DNA from: Paractinoplanes aksuensis
GTDB lineage: Bacteria > Actinomycetota > Actinomycetes > Mycobacteriales > Micromonosporaceae
Length of the DNA: 64,000 nucleotides
Reading direction: 5' to 3'
NCBI RefSeq assembly: GCF_024137025.1
Contig: NZ_JAMYJR010000052.1
Location: forward strand, 1-64,000
The notes beneath the pieces were generated by a model. The model saw nothing but the letters and a program-made list of their open reading frames with translations, was not told the origin of the DNA and searched no databases. The translations under genes were made by a program, and so were the position numbers. Below, one piece after another: positions 34,817-43,229 of this stretch (position 1 is the first letter of the stretch; every line of letters begins with the position of its first letter).

Positions 34817-34856
34817 CGCGAAGGGGCAGCCGGATCACCGGCTGCCCCTTCGCGGT
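34817..34856 (-). terminator. Strong hairpin between secF and apt
   Basis: A perfect 18-bp stem (CCGCGAAGGGGCAGCCGG and its complement) with an ATCA loop. It begins 9 bp after the secF stop and ends 18 bp before the apt start. There is no T tract. It should terminate or weaken read-through from the secDF transcript into apt and relA. Confidence 0.75.
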
Positions 34857-34865
34857 AGTGCTACG

Positions 34866-36071
34866 TCAGCGACGCTTGGTGCCCCCGCTGGGCCGGTTAC
34901 CGGCCCCACCGGGCCGGTTGCCGCCGCGGTTCGTGTTGCGCTTGGCCGTCGGCCGGCTGCCCGGCCGCGGGGCGGCCGAGGCCAGCGCCGGAGCCGTCTC
35001 GTCGGAGTCGGCGACGTTGGCGTCCCGGCCCGTACGCTCGCCGCGCGGGGCGACGTCGCCGGAGCGGGCGCCGGCCCGGCGGGCGAGCACCCGGGCCGTG
35101 TGCGCCTTGATCCTCGGCTCGCGGTCCTTGAGCACCGTGAGCACCGGGGCCGCGAACAGGATCGACGCGATGACGCCGAAGCCCATGCCGACGAACAGCA
35201 CCAGGCCGAGGTCCTTCAGCGTGCCCGCGCCGAGCAGGCCGGCCCCGATGAAGAGCAGACCGCCGACCGGCAGCAGCGCCACCAGACCGGTGTTGAGCGA
35301 CCGCATCAAGGTCTGGTTGACCGCGAGGTTGGCCGCCTCGTTGTAGGTGCGCACGCTGCTGGCCGTGATGCCGCGGGTGTTCTCCTGGATCTTGTCGAAC
35401 ACCACCACCACGTCATAGAGCGCATAACCCAGAATCGTCAGGAAGCCGATCACCGTGGACGGTGTGACCTCGAAGCCGACCAGCGAGTACACACCCGCGG
35501 TGACGATCAGGTCGAGCAGCAGCGAGCTGAGCGCCGCCACCGCCATCCGCCACTCGAACCGGACGACCAGATAGACCATCACCAGCACCAGGAAGATGAC
35601 CAGACCCAGCAGGGCCTGCCTGGTCACCTGGCCACCCCAGGCCGCCGAGACCTGGTCGTCGCTGACCTCCTCGGGACTGACCCCCAGATCGGCGACCAGG
35701 GCCGCCTTGGCCTGCTCGGCCTGCTGTGCGGTCATCGCCGAGGCCCGGACGGTGTAGGTGGGCGTGCCGCCGGCCGTGCCGACCCGCTGCGCGGCGCCGA
35801 CCTCGGCCGCCGGGTCGGCCCCCTGGATGGCCCGCTCGACCGCGTCGGACACCTCGGCCTGGCTCAGCTCCTTGTCGCCGACCACGGCCGGGACGCTGAA
35901 CGAGGTGCCACCGGCGAACTCGATGCCCAGGTGGAACTGCTTGATCGCGATGCTGCCGATCGAGATGGCGACGAGCGCGGCGGCGATGATGAACCACAGC
36001 TTGCGCCGGCCGATGACGTTGACGTTCGCCTCACCCGCGTACAGGCGGGCGGCAAGACCTTGGCGGGCCAT
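34866..36071 (-). CDS. secF: Protein translocase subunit SecF
   Basis: 401 residues from the ATG at 36071, 1 bp after the secD stop, with AAGGAGG 7 nt upstream. Six membrane segments: the first is RRKLWFIIAAALVAISIGSIA, followed by a periplasmic P4-type domain (GIEFAGGTSFSVP) and the C-terminal block VIGFLTILGYALYDVVVVFDKIQENTRG, the SecF signature. With SecD it uses the proton gradient to pull preproteins out of the Sec channel. A basic Pro/Arg/Gly-rich tail of about 70 residues is extra. Confidence 0.96.
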   Translation of the reverse strand: MARQGLAARLYAGEANVNVIGRRKLWFIIAAALVAISIGSIAIKQFHLGIEFAGGTSFSVPAVVGDKELSQAEVSDAVERAIQGADPAAEVGAAQRVGTAGGTPTYTVRASAMTAQQAEQAKAALVADLGVSPEEVSDDQVSAAWGGQVTRQALLGLVIFLVLVMVYLVVRFEWRMAVAALSSLLLDLIVTAGVYSLVGFEVTPSTVIGFLTILGYALYDVVVVFDKIQENTRGITASSVRTYNEAANLAVNQTLMRSLNTGLVALLPVGGLLFIGAGLLGAGTLKDLGLVLFVGMGFGVIASILFAAPVLTVLKDREPRIKAHTARVLARRAGARSGDVAPRGERTGRDANVADSDETAPALASAAPRPGSRPTAKRNTNRGGNRPGGAGNRPSGGTKRR

Positions 36072-36072
36072 C

Positions 36073-37956
36073 TCAGGCCTCCTTGGGATCGGTCGTGGCG
36101 TTGCGCAGGACGCGGCCGAGGCCACTGACCCGCGGCGACAGGAACGCCTTGGTCCGCGCGAACATCGTCATGATCGGGTGGCGGAACAGGAACACCACGA
36201 CCAGGTCGAGGACGGTCGACAGGCCGAGCGCGAACGCGAAGCCCTGAACCGCGCCGACCGAGACGATGTAGAGAACCACGGCGGCGAGGATGGTGATCGT
36301 GTTCGCCGAGATGATCGTCCGCCGTGCGCGCGCCCAGGCCCGGGGCACCGCACTGCGCGGACTTCGACCCTCGTGGATCTCGTCTTTCAGACGTTCGAAG
36401 TAGATGACGAACGAGTCGGCCGCGACACCCAGCGACACGATGAAGCCGGCGATACCGGCCAGGGTCAGGGTGAAGCCCATCGTCCGCCCGAGGAACACCA
36501 GCGCGCCGAAGGTCAGCAGACCGGACAGGATCAGGCTCAGGAAGATCACGGAGCCGAGCAGGCGGTAGTAGAAGAACGCGTAGATCGCGACCAGGCCCAT
36601 GCCGATCGCGGCGGCCAGCAGACCGGCCTGCAGCTGCTGGATGCCCAGGGTCGCCGACACCGTCTGGGCCGGGCCCGACGAGAAGGTGACCGGCAGCGCG
36701 CCGAAGTTGAGCTGGTCGGCCAGCTGCCGGGCCGAGCCCGAGTTGAACTGGCCGGTGATCTGCGAGGTGCCGGTCAGCACGCCCTGGATCTGCGGGGCCG
36801 AGATGACGTTCTTGTCGAGCACCACGGCGACGGCGCAGTGGTCGACCTGGCCGTACAGCGACTGCGCGGCGACGAAGCAGGGGGCACTCGAGGTGGCCTC
36901 GAACGCCTGCCGGGTCAGCGCGGCCCACTTGGCCGAGCCGGCGCTGGTGAAGTCGAGCGAGACGACCCACTGACCGGTCTGCTGGTCGAGCTGCGGGCTC
37001 GCCTTGGAGATGTCCTCACCGACGACCGGCGCCTTGTCGAGCAGCACCTTGCCGCCCTGGTAGCAGGCGACGGCCTGCGAGCCGACGGCGTCGATGGCGC
37101 CGTTCGGCCGGTCCTCGAGTTGCCGGCAGCCGATCGTCGGCACGTTGAACTGCATCTGCGGGGTCAGCACGTTGACCTCGTCGCCGGACAGCTTGCCGAA
37201 GTTCGCGAACGGCAGACCGGCCTTGGGGTCGGCGCTCAGGTCGACCGGGGCGGTCAGCTTCTCGGCGGCGGACCAGGCGGCGGCGCCGATCTTCTTCTCG
37301 ACCGCGTCGCGCTGCTGCTGCGTGTCCGCGCTGACCGGGGCGTCGGCGGCCGCGCTGGGCGTCGGCGCGGGGGCGCTCGGCGTGGCGCTGGGGGCGGGCG
37401 CGCCGCCACCCTGGCCACCGGTCGACGGGCTGCTGCCGACCGCGGGGGCGCTGGCGCCACCCGAGGCGGGCGCGCTCGCGGGCGCGCTGCCCGGCGCGGA
37501 AGCCGGGGCGCTGGGCTGGGCCGTCGGCGGGTTCAGGGCGACCGCGGAGGCGTCCCCGGTCGCGCCGACAACCATGCGGAACCGCATCTGGGCCGCCTGC
37601 GACAGGTCCTTGAGCTGGTCGTCGGCCTTGCCGGCGAGCGAGACGACGATGTTGCGGTCACCCTGGATGACCACCTCGGCCTCGGACACGCCGAGGGCGT
37701 TGACCCGCTCCTCGATGATGTCGCGGGCCTGCTCCATGTTCGCCTTCGGCGGCACCTGGTTGCCCTCGACCGAGGCGATGTAGGTGGCCTGCGTGCCACC
37801 CACCAGGTCGAGGCCGAGCTTCGGGTGCAGGCGGTCGGTGAAGGAGCCGCTGGCCCCACCCGCGAAGAAGACGAGCAGATAAAGGACGACGAAGAGCGCG
37901 CCGAGCACGGCAAGCTGCCGTCCGGGATGCATCTGTCCCTGTGGTGGTCGTGCCAC
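36073..37956 (-). CDS. secD: Protein translocase subunit SecD
   Basis: 627 residues from a GTG. The first membrane helix is LAVLGALFVVLYLLVFFAGG; GLDLVGGTQATYIA is the P1 head motif; five further helices lie after residue 430 (LLAAAIGMGLVAIYAFFYYRLLGSVIFLSLILSGLLTFGALVFLG region, then GVAADSFVIYFERLKDE, the SecD signature). Compared with other SecD proteins there is an Ala/Ser/Pro/Gly insertion of about 70 residues near 150-220 in the periplasmic loop. It is coupled to secF. Confidence 0.96.
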   Translation of the reverse strand: MARPPQGQMHPGRQLAVLGALFVVLYLLVFFAGGASGSFTDRLHPKLGLDLVGGTQATYIASVEGNQVPPKANMEQARDIIEERVNALGVSEAEVVIQGDRNIVVSLAGKADDQLKDLSQAAQMRFRMVVGATGDASAVALNPPTAQPSAPASAPGSAPASAPASGGASAPAVGSSPSTGGQGGGAPAPSATPSAPAPTPSAAADAPVSADTQQQRDAVEKKIGAAAWSAAEKLTAPVDLSADPKAGLPFANFGKLSGDEVNVLTPQMQFNVPTIGCRQLEDRPNGAIDAVGSQAVACYQGGKVLLDKAPVVGEDISKASPQLDQQTGQWVVSLDFTSAGSAKWAALTRQAFEATSSAPCFVAAQSLYGQVDHCAVAVVLDKNVISAPQIQGVLTGTSQITGQFNSGSARQLADQLNFGALPVTFSSGPAQTVSATLGIQQLQAGLLAAAIGMGLVAIYAFFYYRLLGSVIFLSLILSGLLTFGALVFLGRTMGFTLTLAGIAGFIVSLGVAADSFVIYFERLKDEIHEGRSPRSAVPRAWARARRTIISANTITILAAVVLYIVSVGAVQGFAFALGLSTVLDLVVVFLFRHPIMTMFARTKAFLSPRVSGLGRVLRNATTDPKEA

Positions 37957-38063
37957 GGCTTTCGATCTCCCTGTGTTTACGGCGTCCTGAGGTGGTTAAT
38001 GCGGTCGTGGAGTCTAACGTCCGCTTCGCGCGGTTGGCTGCGGCCACGCGCGGGCCCGACGAA

Positions 38064-38095
38064 CCGGCCCGGCGGCAGAATGCCGCGCGGGCCGG
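38064..38095 (-). terminator. Hairpin between yajC and secD
   Basis: Stem of 14 bp with one bulge (CCGGCCCGGCGGCA against TGCCGCGCGGGCCGG) and a GAA loop, located 26 bp after the yajC stop and 108 bp before secD. There is no T tract. It may act as a partial terminator or processing site that sets the YajC to SecDF ratio. Confidence 0.45.
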
Positions 38096-38120
38096 CCCGA
38101 GGGGTACTACGACTTAGTTG

Positions 38121-38507
38121 TCAGTCCTTCTTGCGCGTGTCGGTGACCGGATTGACGATCGGCTCCTCCACGACGGGCTCCTCGACCACTTCCTCCGCCG
38201 GGGCCTCGGCCGGAACGGCCGTCTGCGACACGACGCGGGCGATGGCCGGGCGCGCGAAGTCGACGTGCACGCCGTCGGCGATCTCGAGGGTGACGACGTC
38301 GTCGGCGACGGCGACGACGCTGCCGTGCAGACCGCCGATGGTGACGATGCGGTCACCGGGGCCGAGCGCGTTCTGCATCTGCTGAGCCTCGCGACGACGC
38401 TTCTGCTGCGGCCGGATCATCAGGAAATACATGACGGCGAAGAGCAGAACGATGAGGAGCAGCGGGGTGAAGCTGCCGCCCCCGGATGCCTCGGCTGCCT
38501 GGATCAC
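38121..38507 (-). CDS. yajC: Preprotein translocase subunit YajC
   Basis: 128 residues from a GTG at 38507 (GGAAGG 7 nt upstream). One N-terminal helix (LLLIVLLFAVMYFLMI) is followed by RPQQKRRREAQQMQNALGPGDRIVTIGGLHGSVVAVADDVVTLEIADGVHVDFARPAIARVV, which is the YajC signature. The acidic C-terminal tail (EEVVEEPVVEEPIV) is usual in actinobacteria. It joins SecDF at the Sec channel and is first in the yajC-secD-secF run. Confidence 0.93.
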   Translation of the reverse strand: MIQAAEASGGGSFTPLLLIVLLFAVMYFLMIRPQQKRRREAQQMQNALGPGDRIVTIGGLHGSVVAVADDVVTLEIADGVHVDFARPAIARVVSQTAVPAEAPAEEVVEEPVVEEPIVNPVTDTRKKD

Positions 38508-38653
38508 GAATAAGCCTTCCGTTGGCCGCCGGTGACGCGGAACACCACGTACCGCCGGCGATAAACACATCCCGGTTGAACGGCGGCGAGTCTAATCGGT
38601 CAACCTGGGAGTTCCGAATGCGGCACACATCACGTTCGCATTACGAGGGGATT

Positions 38654-40693
38654 TCATGCATCCCGTGCGAACAAATCCCCTTGGATCGTGCCCGAGGGTG
38701 GCACCTTTCCCAGATGGGCCCAGCCCGCCTCGGTGGCGACCCGGCCGCGCGGCGTGCGGGCGAGCAGCCCCGCCCGTACAAGAAAAGGCTCGCAGACTTC
38801 CTCGACCGTGTCGGACTGCTCCCCCACGGCCACGGCCAGCGTGGACAGGCCGACCGGCCCGCCCCGGAACGAGTCGATCAGCGCCCGCAGCACGGCCCGG
38901 TCGAGCCGGTCGAGCCCGAGAGCGTCCACGTCGTACACCTTGAGCGCGGCCCGCGCCGTCTCCTCGGTCACCACGCCGTCGGCGCGCACCTCGGCGTAGT
39001 CGCGGACGCGCCGCAGCAGCCGGTTCGCGATACGCGGGGTCCCCCGCGACCGCCCCGCGATCTCGGCCGCGCCCTCGGCCGTGATCGGCACCCCGAGAAT
39101 CCGGGCCGACCGGTGCAGCAACGAGTCGAGATCGGCCGGCGAGTAGAAGTCGAGATGAGCCACGAACCCGAACCGGTCCCGCATCGGCCCCGACAGCAAC
39201 CCGGCCCGCGTGGTCGCCCCCACCAGCGTGAACGGCTCCACATCGAGCGGAATGGCGGTGGCCCCCGGCCCCTTGCCCACCACGACGTCGACGCGGAAGT
39301 CCTCCATCGCGCTGTAGAGCAGCTCCTCGGCCGGCTTGGCGATCCGGTGAATCTCGTCGATGAACAGCACATCCCCCGGCCCGAGGCTGGTCAGGATCGC
39401 GGCCAGATCCCCCGACCGCTCGATCACCGGCCCACTCGTCGTCCGGATCCCCGTCCCCAGTTCAGCCGCCACGATGTTGGCCAACGTGGTGTTATGCACG
39501 ACCAGGTCGTTCACGGTGAACGTGTGGTCGTCGGCCACGGTCAGACAACGGCACTCGGTCAGCCCGGCACCCTCGACGGAAGCCACCCTGTCGGGCGCGA
39601 GCCGCTCGTCGAACCGGTCTCGCCGCGGCGCCCACTCGCGCAGCCGCACGCCCCGCTCACCGATGGGCGTGACCCGCTCGGCGAAGCGCGCCGCGTCGTC
39701 CTGGCTGGTGATCGACAACCGCCACGACTCGTGAAGACGGCCCTGGTAACTGCCACGTTTGAGCTTCAGTCGCGACTGGATGCCGAGCCTGAGCAACAGG
39801 TGCTGGACGTCCTCGAGCAGCCTGCGGGAGACGCTGTAGTACTCGATGACGACGTCATAGCGATCACGACCACGTCGGCTGACCGTGCCGTCACAAGCGA
39901 AATAGGCCGCCAGGAAGGCGCTGACCTGCCACTCGTCGCCTCGGAAGACAAAACCCGGAACGCGCTTGGGCCAGGCCGTCTTGTCGATCAGCCCGGTCTC
40001 GGTGAGCCAGGGCTTCAGCCCGGAAATGCACACCAGCTCACTGCGGGCTGAGTTCGGTCGGGTCTTGTACGAGTAGCCGAGGCGGTCACACACCGCGCGG
40101 AAGTCGTCCAGCACGACGGCATCGCCGCCGGTGAAGGTGACCTGGTTGCTGGTGGAACCGCCGCCGATCATGTAGCCGGCCAGGCGGAACTCGTCGGTCT
40201 CCTCGGCGCTCTCGGCCACGGTGGCCGGGGCGAGAACGTTGGCCAGCACGTCGTCCGGGGTGAGGTCGCCTGCCTTGACCCAGCCCTCGGTCGTCCAGAA
40301 GGGGTGGTCGGGGGCCGCGACGACCTCTCGGCCCGAGGTGGTGCGGATGCGCACGGAGTCGAGTTCGCCCTGCTCGTGCACGGCCAGGACAGCGGCCGGG
40401 GCGCCGGTGCGGGTGATCACCTGATCGCCCACCACGATGTCGCCGAGACGGCGGCGGGAGCCGTCGCCCATCAGGACCAGCGCGTCCACCGACACCGGCT
40501 TACCCAGGCCGGGAGGCCCTGAGAGCAGGATGTGGTCGGGTGGGGTGCCGCGGCCCATCGCGCCCTTGAGGAGCAGGTCGAGCTGGTCGCGGACGCGGTG
40601 CTGGGCGATGAACTCGGCCAGGCGGCGAGGGCGGACGCTGGCTTCGGCGTCGAGGTCGTCGTCGCCGGCGGTGGCCGAGACCAGGTCGCTCAT
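38654..40693 (-). CDS. ruvB: Holliday junction ATP-dependent helicase RuvB, interrupted by an intein
   Basis: 679 residues as translated, starting at the ATG at 40693, which overlaps the ruvA stop. The N-extein is residues 1-65, ending in the Walker A half GPPGLGK. The next 336 residues are an intein (separate entry). The C-extein resumes TTLANIVAAELG and carries Walker B LFIDEIHRI, sensor 1 GATTRAGLL, the arginine finger region RDRFGF and the winged-helix end GLLARTPRGRVATEAGWAHLG. Joined exteins give 343 residues, the normal RuvB size. RuvB is the motor of RuvABC branch migration; splicing is needed to rebuild its P-loop. Confidence 0.96.
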   Translation of the reverse strand: MSDLVSATAGDDDLDAEASVRPRRLAEFIAQHRVRDQLDLLLKGAMGRGTPPDHILLSGPPGLGKPVSVDALVLMGDGSRRRLGDIVVGDQVITRTGAPAAVLAVHEQGELDSVRIRTTSGREVVAAPDHPFWTTEGWVKAGDLTPDDVLANVLAPATVAESAEETDEFRLAGYMIGGGSTSNQVTFTGGDAVVLDDFRAVCDRLGYSYKTRPNSARSELVCISGLKPWLTETGLIDKTAWPKRVPGFVFRGDEWQVSAFLAAYFACDGTVSRRGRDRYDVVIEYYSVSRRLLEDVQHLLLRLGIQSRLKLKRGSYQGRLHESWRLSITSQDDAARFAERVTPIGERGVRLREWAPRRDRFDERLAPDRVASVEGAGLTECRCLTVADDHTFTVNDLVVHNTTLANIVAAELGTGIRTTSGPVIERSGDLAAILTSLGPGDVLFIDEIHRIAKPAEELLYSAMEDFRVDVVVGKGPGATAIPLDVEPFTLVGATTRAGLLSGPMRDRFGFVAHLDFYSPADLDSLLHRSARILGVPITAEGAAEIAGRSRGTPRIANRLLRRVRDYAEVRADGVVTEETARAALKVYDVDALGLDRLDRAVLRALIDSFRGGPVGLSTLAVAVGEQSDTVEEVCEPFLVRAGLLARTPRGRVATEAGWAHLGKVPPSGTIQGDLFARDA
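39491..40498 (-). other. Intein in RuvB with LAGLIDADG endonuclease domain
   Basis: 336 residues inserted exactly between Lys and Thr of the Walker A GK-T. Splicing block A is PVSVDALVLMGDG, with Pro where Cys/Ser is usual; block B is AAPDHPFWTTEGWV (His65, Trp68); block F is ECRCLTVADDHTF (Cys318, His325); block G ends VVHN (His335, Asn336) with Thr as +1. The endonuclease has two LAGLIDADG helices: LAGYMIGGG (106-114) and LAAYFACDG (196-204). The acidic residue is kept in the second (Asp203) but is Gly113 in the first. The features Pro1, block-B Trp, block-F Cys and +1 Thr recall class 3 inteins. Confidence 0.95.
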
Positions 40694-41292
40694 CGGGCCT
40701 TGCCCAGCAGGCGGATCGCCTGGCGCAGCAGCATCGGGACGGGCGGGACCTCGCCGTCGATGGACTCGGCGACGGCAGCCACGGCCTGGTCGGCCTGGGC
40801 GGCGGACCAGCCGAGGGCGAGCACGCCTTGGCGTACTTGATCTTGCCAGGCGCCGTTGAGCAGGCCGGCCGGGACACCGTCGGCCGCGGGCAGGGCGCCG
40901 ATCTTGTCGCGGAGTTCGAGCACCATGCGTTCGGCGCCCTTCTTGCCGATGCCGGGGACCCGGGTCAGGGTGGCCAGGTCGCCGCCGGCGATGGCCCGGC
41001 GCACCGTCTCGGGCTGGTGCACGGCCAGCACGGCCTGGGCCAGCCGGGGGCCGACGCCGCTGGCCGTCTGGAGCAACTCGAACAGATGCTTCTCGTCGTC
41101 GTCGGCGAAGCCGTAGAGGGTCAGAGAGTCTTCGCGTACGACCATGCTGGTGGCCAGCCGCGCCTCGGCTCCCGCCTTCAGGTTGGCCAGGGTGCCGGGG
41201 GCGCACTGCACCTGCAGGCCGACGCCGCCGACCTCGATGACGGCGCTGTCCGGCGCGATCGCCGCCACCACCCCGCGCACGCTTGCGATCAT
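40690..41292 (-). CDS. ruvA: Holliday junction branch migration protein RuvA
   Basis: 200 residues. N-terminal OB domain (MIASVRGVVAAIAPDSAVIEVGGVGLQVQ), tandem helix-hairpin-helix motifs (LLQTASGVGPRLAQAVLAVH and LTRVPGIGKKGAERMVLELRDKIG) and the C-terminal RuvB-binding domain (QGVLALGWSAAQADQAV). It holds the four-way junction while RuvB drives migration. Start and stop overlap ruvC and ruvB as ATGA, so ruvCAB is one coupled operon. Confidence 0.97.
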   Translation of the reverse strand: MIASVRGVVAAIAPDSAVIEVGGVGLQVQCAPGTLANLKAGAEARLATSMVVREDSLTLYGFADDDEKHLFELLQTASGVGPRLAQAVLAVHQPETVRRAIAGGDLATLTRVPGIGKKGAERMVLELRDKIGALPAADGVPAGLLNGAWQDQVRQGVLALGWSAAQADQAVAAVAESIDGEVPPVPMLLRQAIRLLGKAR

Positions 41293-41831
41293 CGGCGGAC
41301 TCTCCCCTGGTGAGCTTTGCGGGCGGCGGCGAGGGCCGCGGCCTGGATCCGGGCGCGGGTGCCGCCACGCCAGATGTGGCAGATGGCGAGGGCGAGGGCG
41401 TCGGCGGCGTCGGCCGGCTTGGGTGGCGCGTCGAGCTGCAGGAGCCGGGTGACCATGGCCGTGACCTGTGCCTTGCCCGCCGTGCCGGAGCCGGTGACGG
41501 CCGCCTTGACCTCACTCGGCGTGTACGTCTGGACGGGCAGACCGGCCCGCGCGCCGGCCAGAACGGCGACCGCGCTGGCCTGGGCGGTGCCGATCACCGT
41601 CTGAACGTTGTGCTGGGCGAAAACCCGCTCGACGGCGACGCTTTCGGGCCGGTGCTCGGCCACCAGTTCGGTCAGGCCCCGGTCGAGCTGCAGCAGGCGG
41701 TCGGCGATGTCGTCGTCGGAGTCGGTACGCACGACGTGGTAGGCGATCATCGTGCCGGGCCGCCCTGGGAGGCCCTCGACCACACCGACCCCGCACCGGG
41801 TGAGACCCGGGTCGATGCCGAGCACGCGCAC
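41289..41831 (-). CDS. ruvC: Crossover junction endodeoxyribonuclease RuvC
   Basis: 180 residues from the GTG at 41831 (VRVLGIDPGLTRCGVGVVEG), which has GGGGAGG 6 nt upstream; an upstream GTG at 41852 is possible. Catalytic acids: Asp in GIDPG, Glu in VAVERVFAQHNV, and the C-terminal DAADALALAICH pair. It resolves Holliday junctions made by RuvAB. First gene of the ruvC-ruvA-ruvB operon. Confidence 0.96.
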   Translation of the reverse strand: MRVLGIDPGLTRCGVGVVEGLPGRPGTMIAYHVVRTDSDDDIADRLLQLDRGLTELVAEHRPESVAVERVFAQHNVQTVIGTAQASAVAVLAGARAGLPVQTYTPSEVKAAVTGSGTAGKAQVTAMVTRLLQLDAPPKPADAADALALAICHIWRGGTRARIQAAALAAARKAHQGRVRR

Positions 41832-41936
41832 CACCGACCTCCCCTGCCTCACGTACGTGTGTTCGACACCCTAATACGGTGCCCTCTTGCGCCCGGCAGC
41901 GACACGCCTCGACGATGGGGGCCGGGGGTGTGACCC

Positions 41937-42476
41937 ATGTATCTCGTGCCACCCATGGACGACGAGCCACCACCGGCGTTCGTCGCCTTCGTCTCGTGCC
42001 ACCTCGATGACCTGCGCCGCGAGACCACCCGCCTGGTCGGCGGGGACTCGGAGGCCGAGCACATCTACATGGACGTGCTGGTCGACGTGGCCTCCCACTG
42101 GCGCCGCCTGTCGTGGCGGCGCCGCCTGCTGGGCCGGCCCCACGCGGCGTACGAATATCTGCGCCACCGCCTGGAAGTGCGCACGAAGCAGTGGCGCGAC
42201 GACCAGATCTACGACGTCGACGTACGGGTGTTGCATCGCCCTGCGTATGCGCCGGCGCTCTACCGCCGGGGTGGAAGCATGGCCCTGCTCAAGGCCGCGG
42301 TGCTACCCGACACCCACCGTTCGGGACGGGTACGCGCCGCCGCCGACGCCGGCATCGCCTGGTGTCAGGCCTACCGGCGCCAGCAGTGGCACGCCATCGG
42401 CCGCCGCATAGCCTTCGGCATCCTCCTCATAGCCACCCTGATCCACACCATGACCTCAATCTCGGTCGACTACTGA
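41937..42476 (+). CDS. Hypothetical protein with C-terminal membrane helix
   Basis: 179 residues; a second ATG at 41955 is an alternative start. Residues 15-60 (FVAFVSCHLDDLRRETTRLVGGDSEAEHIYMDVLVDVASHWRRLSW) loosely resemble region 2 of ECF sigma factors, but no region 4 follows. The end carries one hydrophobic helix, IAFGILLIATLIHTMTSI, next to a basic stretch. It is the only plus-strand gene between ruvC and the VapC gene, at the edge of the accessory island. Function unknown. Confidence 0.6.
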   Translation: MYLVPPMDDEPPPAFVAFVSCHLDDLRRETTRLVGGDSEAEHIYMDVLVDVASHWRRLSWRRRLLGRPHAAYEYLRHRLEVRTKQWRDDQIYDVDVRVLHRPAYAPALYRRGGSMALLKAAVLPDTHRSGRVRAAADAGIAWCQAYRRQQWHAIGRRIAFGILLIATLIHTMTSISVDY

Positions 42477-42485
42477 GAATTACGC

Positions 42486-42923
42486 TCAACCATCGACAGT
42501 CGACATTGCTTTCTGGGTCGGCGGTCCGTGACCAAGACGGCGCTGCTTCAATTCGGGCACGAAGCGGGCAACCGTTTCGAAGTCGGCGTCCTCATGCAGC
42601 ACAGTCAACTGAAGTCGGATCGCCATTGCCGCGATCACCAGATCGGCCACCGACGGCCCGTGGTGAGCGCTCCGACCGGCCAGCGTTCGCCGGATGACCG
42701 CCACCTGATCCCAGAGCCTGTCCGGGACGACGACGGGGACATAGTTCGCTTGGATCGTCCGCTCCAGACCCGCATAGTCCTTGGTCTGAGCGATCTTCAG
42801 CGCCTCAACCAGAACCGGCTCCGCGATCGACAGCAGCCCACGCTCTTCGAAGTCGCCCCACGCGGGGTCGGCCTGACGACGCAGGATCCTCGTCAGCGCG
42901 CTCGCATCGACGAGGTACTTCAC
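42486..42923 (-). CDS. PIN-domain ribonuclease toxin, VapC family
   Basis: 145 residues. PIN-domain acids: Asp6 in YLVDASALTRI, Glu40 in EPVLVEALKIA, Asp94 in PSVADLVIAAMA and Asp112/Asp114 in HEDADFETVA. VapC toxins cut tRNA or rRNA in a magnesium-dependent way. The start overlaps the antitoxin stop by ATGA, the usual order (antitoxin first). The pair forms a type II toxin-antitoxin module at the end of the island. Confidence 0.92.
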   Translation of the reverse strand: MKYLVDASALTRILRRQADPAWGDFEERGLLSIAEPVLVEALKIAQTKDYAGLERTIQANYVPVVVPDRLWDQVAVIRRTLAGRSAHHGPSVADLVIAAMAIRLQLTVLHEDADFETVARFVPELKQRRLGHGPPTQKAMSTVDG

Positions 42924-43192
42924 TGGCCGCTCCCCTCGTCAGCATCAGAGCCGAACACACCGTCTTCGTGCATTTGACGGAGCCTCTCCTGCGCCGCTCG
43001 GCGCTTGGCGCGCTCCTCTTCGACGAGCCGGCGCAGCGCCTCATTGACAGCGGCGCTGATCGACTCAGCGCTGATCTGCCGCTGAGCCTCCAGCAGCAGC
43101 TCGCCGTCGACGGTCACGCTCACGGTGATGTCGCGGCGCATCGAAAGGTCACTTCTGGTGGGAATGTCAGGCCTGATAGCCACAGCAGTCAT
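42920..43192 (-). CDS. VapB-type antitoxin with ribbon-helix-helix fold
   Basis: 90 residues from the ATG at 43192, preceded by AGGAGG 5 nt upstream. Residues 20-65 (RDITVSVTVDGELLLEAQRQISAESISAAVNEALRRLVEEERAKR) fit a ribbon-helix-helix DNA-binding domain; the acidic C-terminus (HEDGVFGSDADEGSGQ) is the likely toxin-binding part. RHH antitoxins repress their own promoter. The promoter at 43230-43258 carries a palindrome shared with the two Uma2 genes, so this protein is the best candidate in the window for binding all three. Confidence 0.82.
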   Translation of the reverse strand: MTAVAIRPDIPTRSDLSMRRDITVSVTVDGELLLEAQRQISAESISAAVNEALRRLVEEERAKRRAAQERLRQMHEDGVFGSDADEGSGQ

Positions 43193-43229
43193 GGGTTCCT
43201 CCTGGGGGTCACTCACGCTTACGCCTCCA

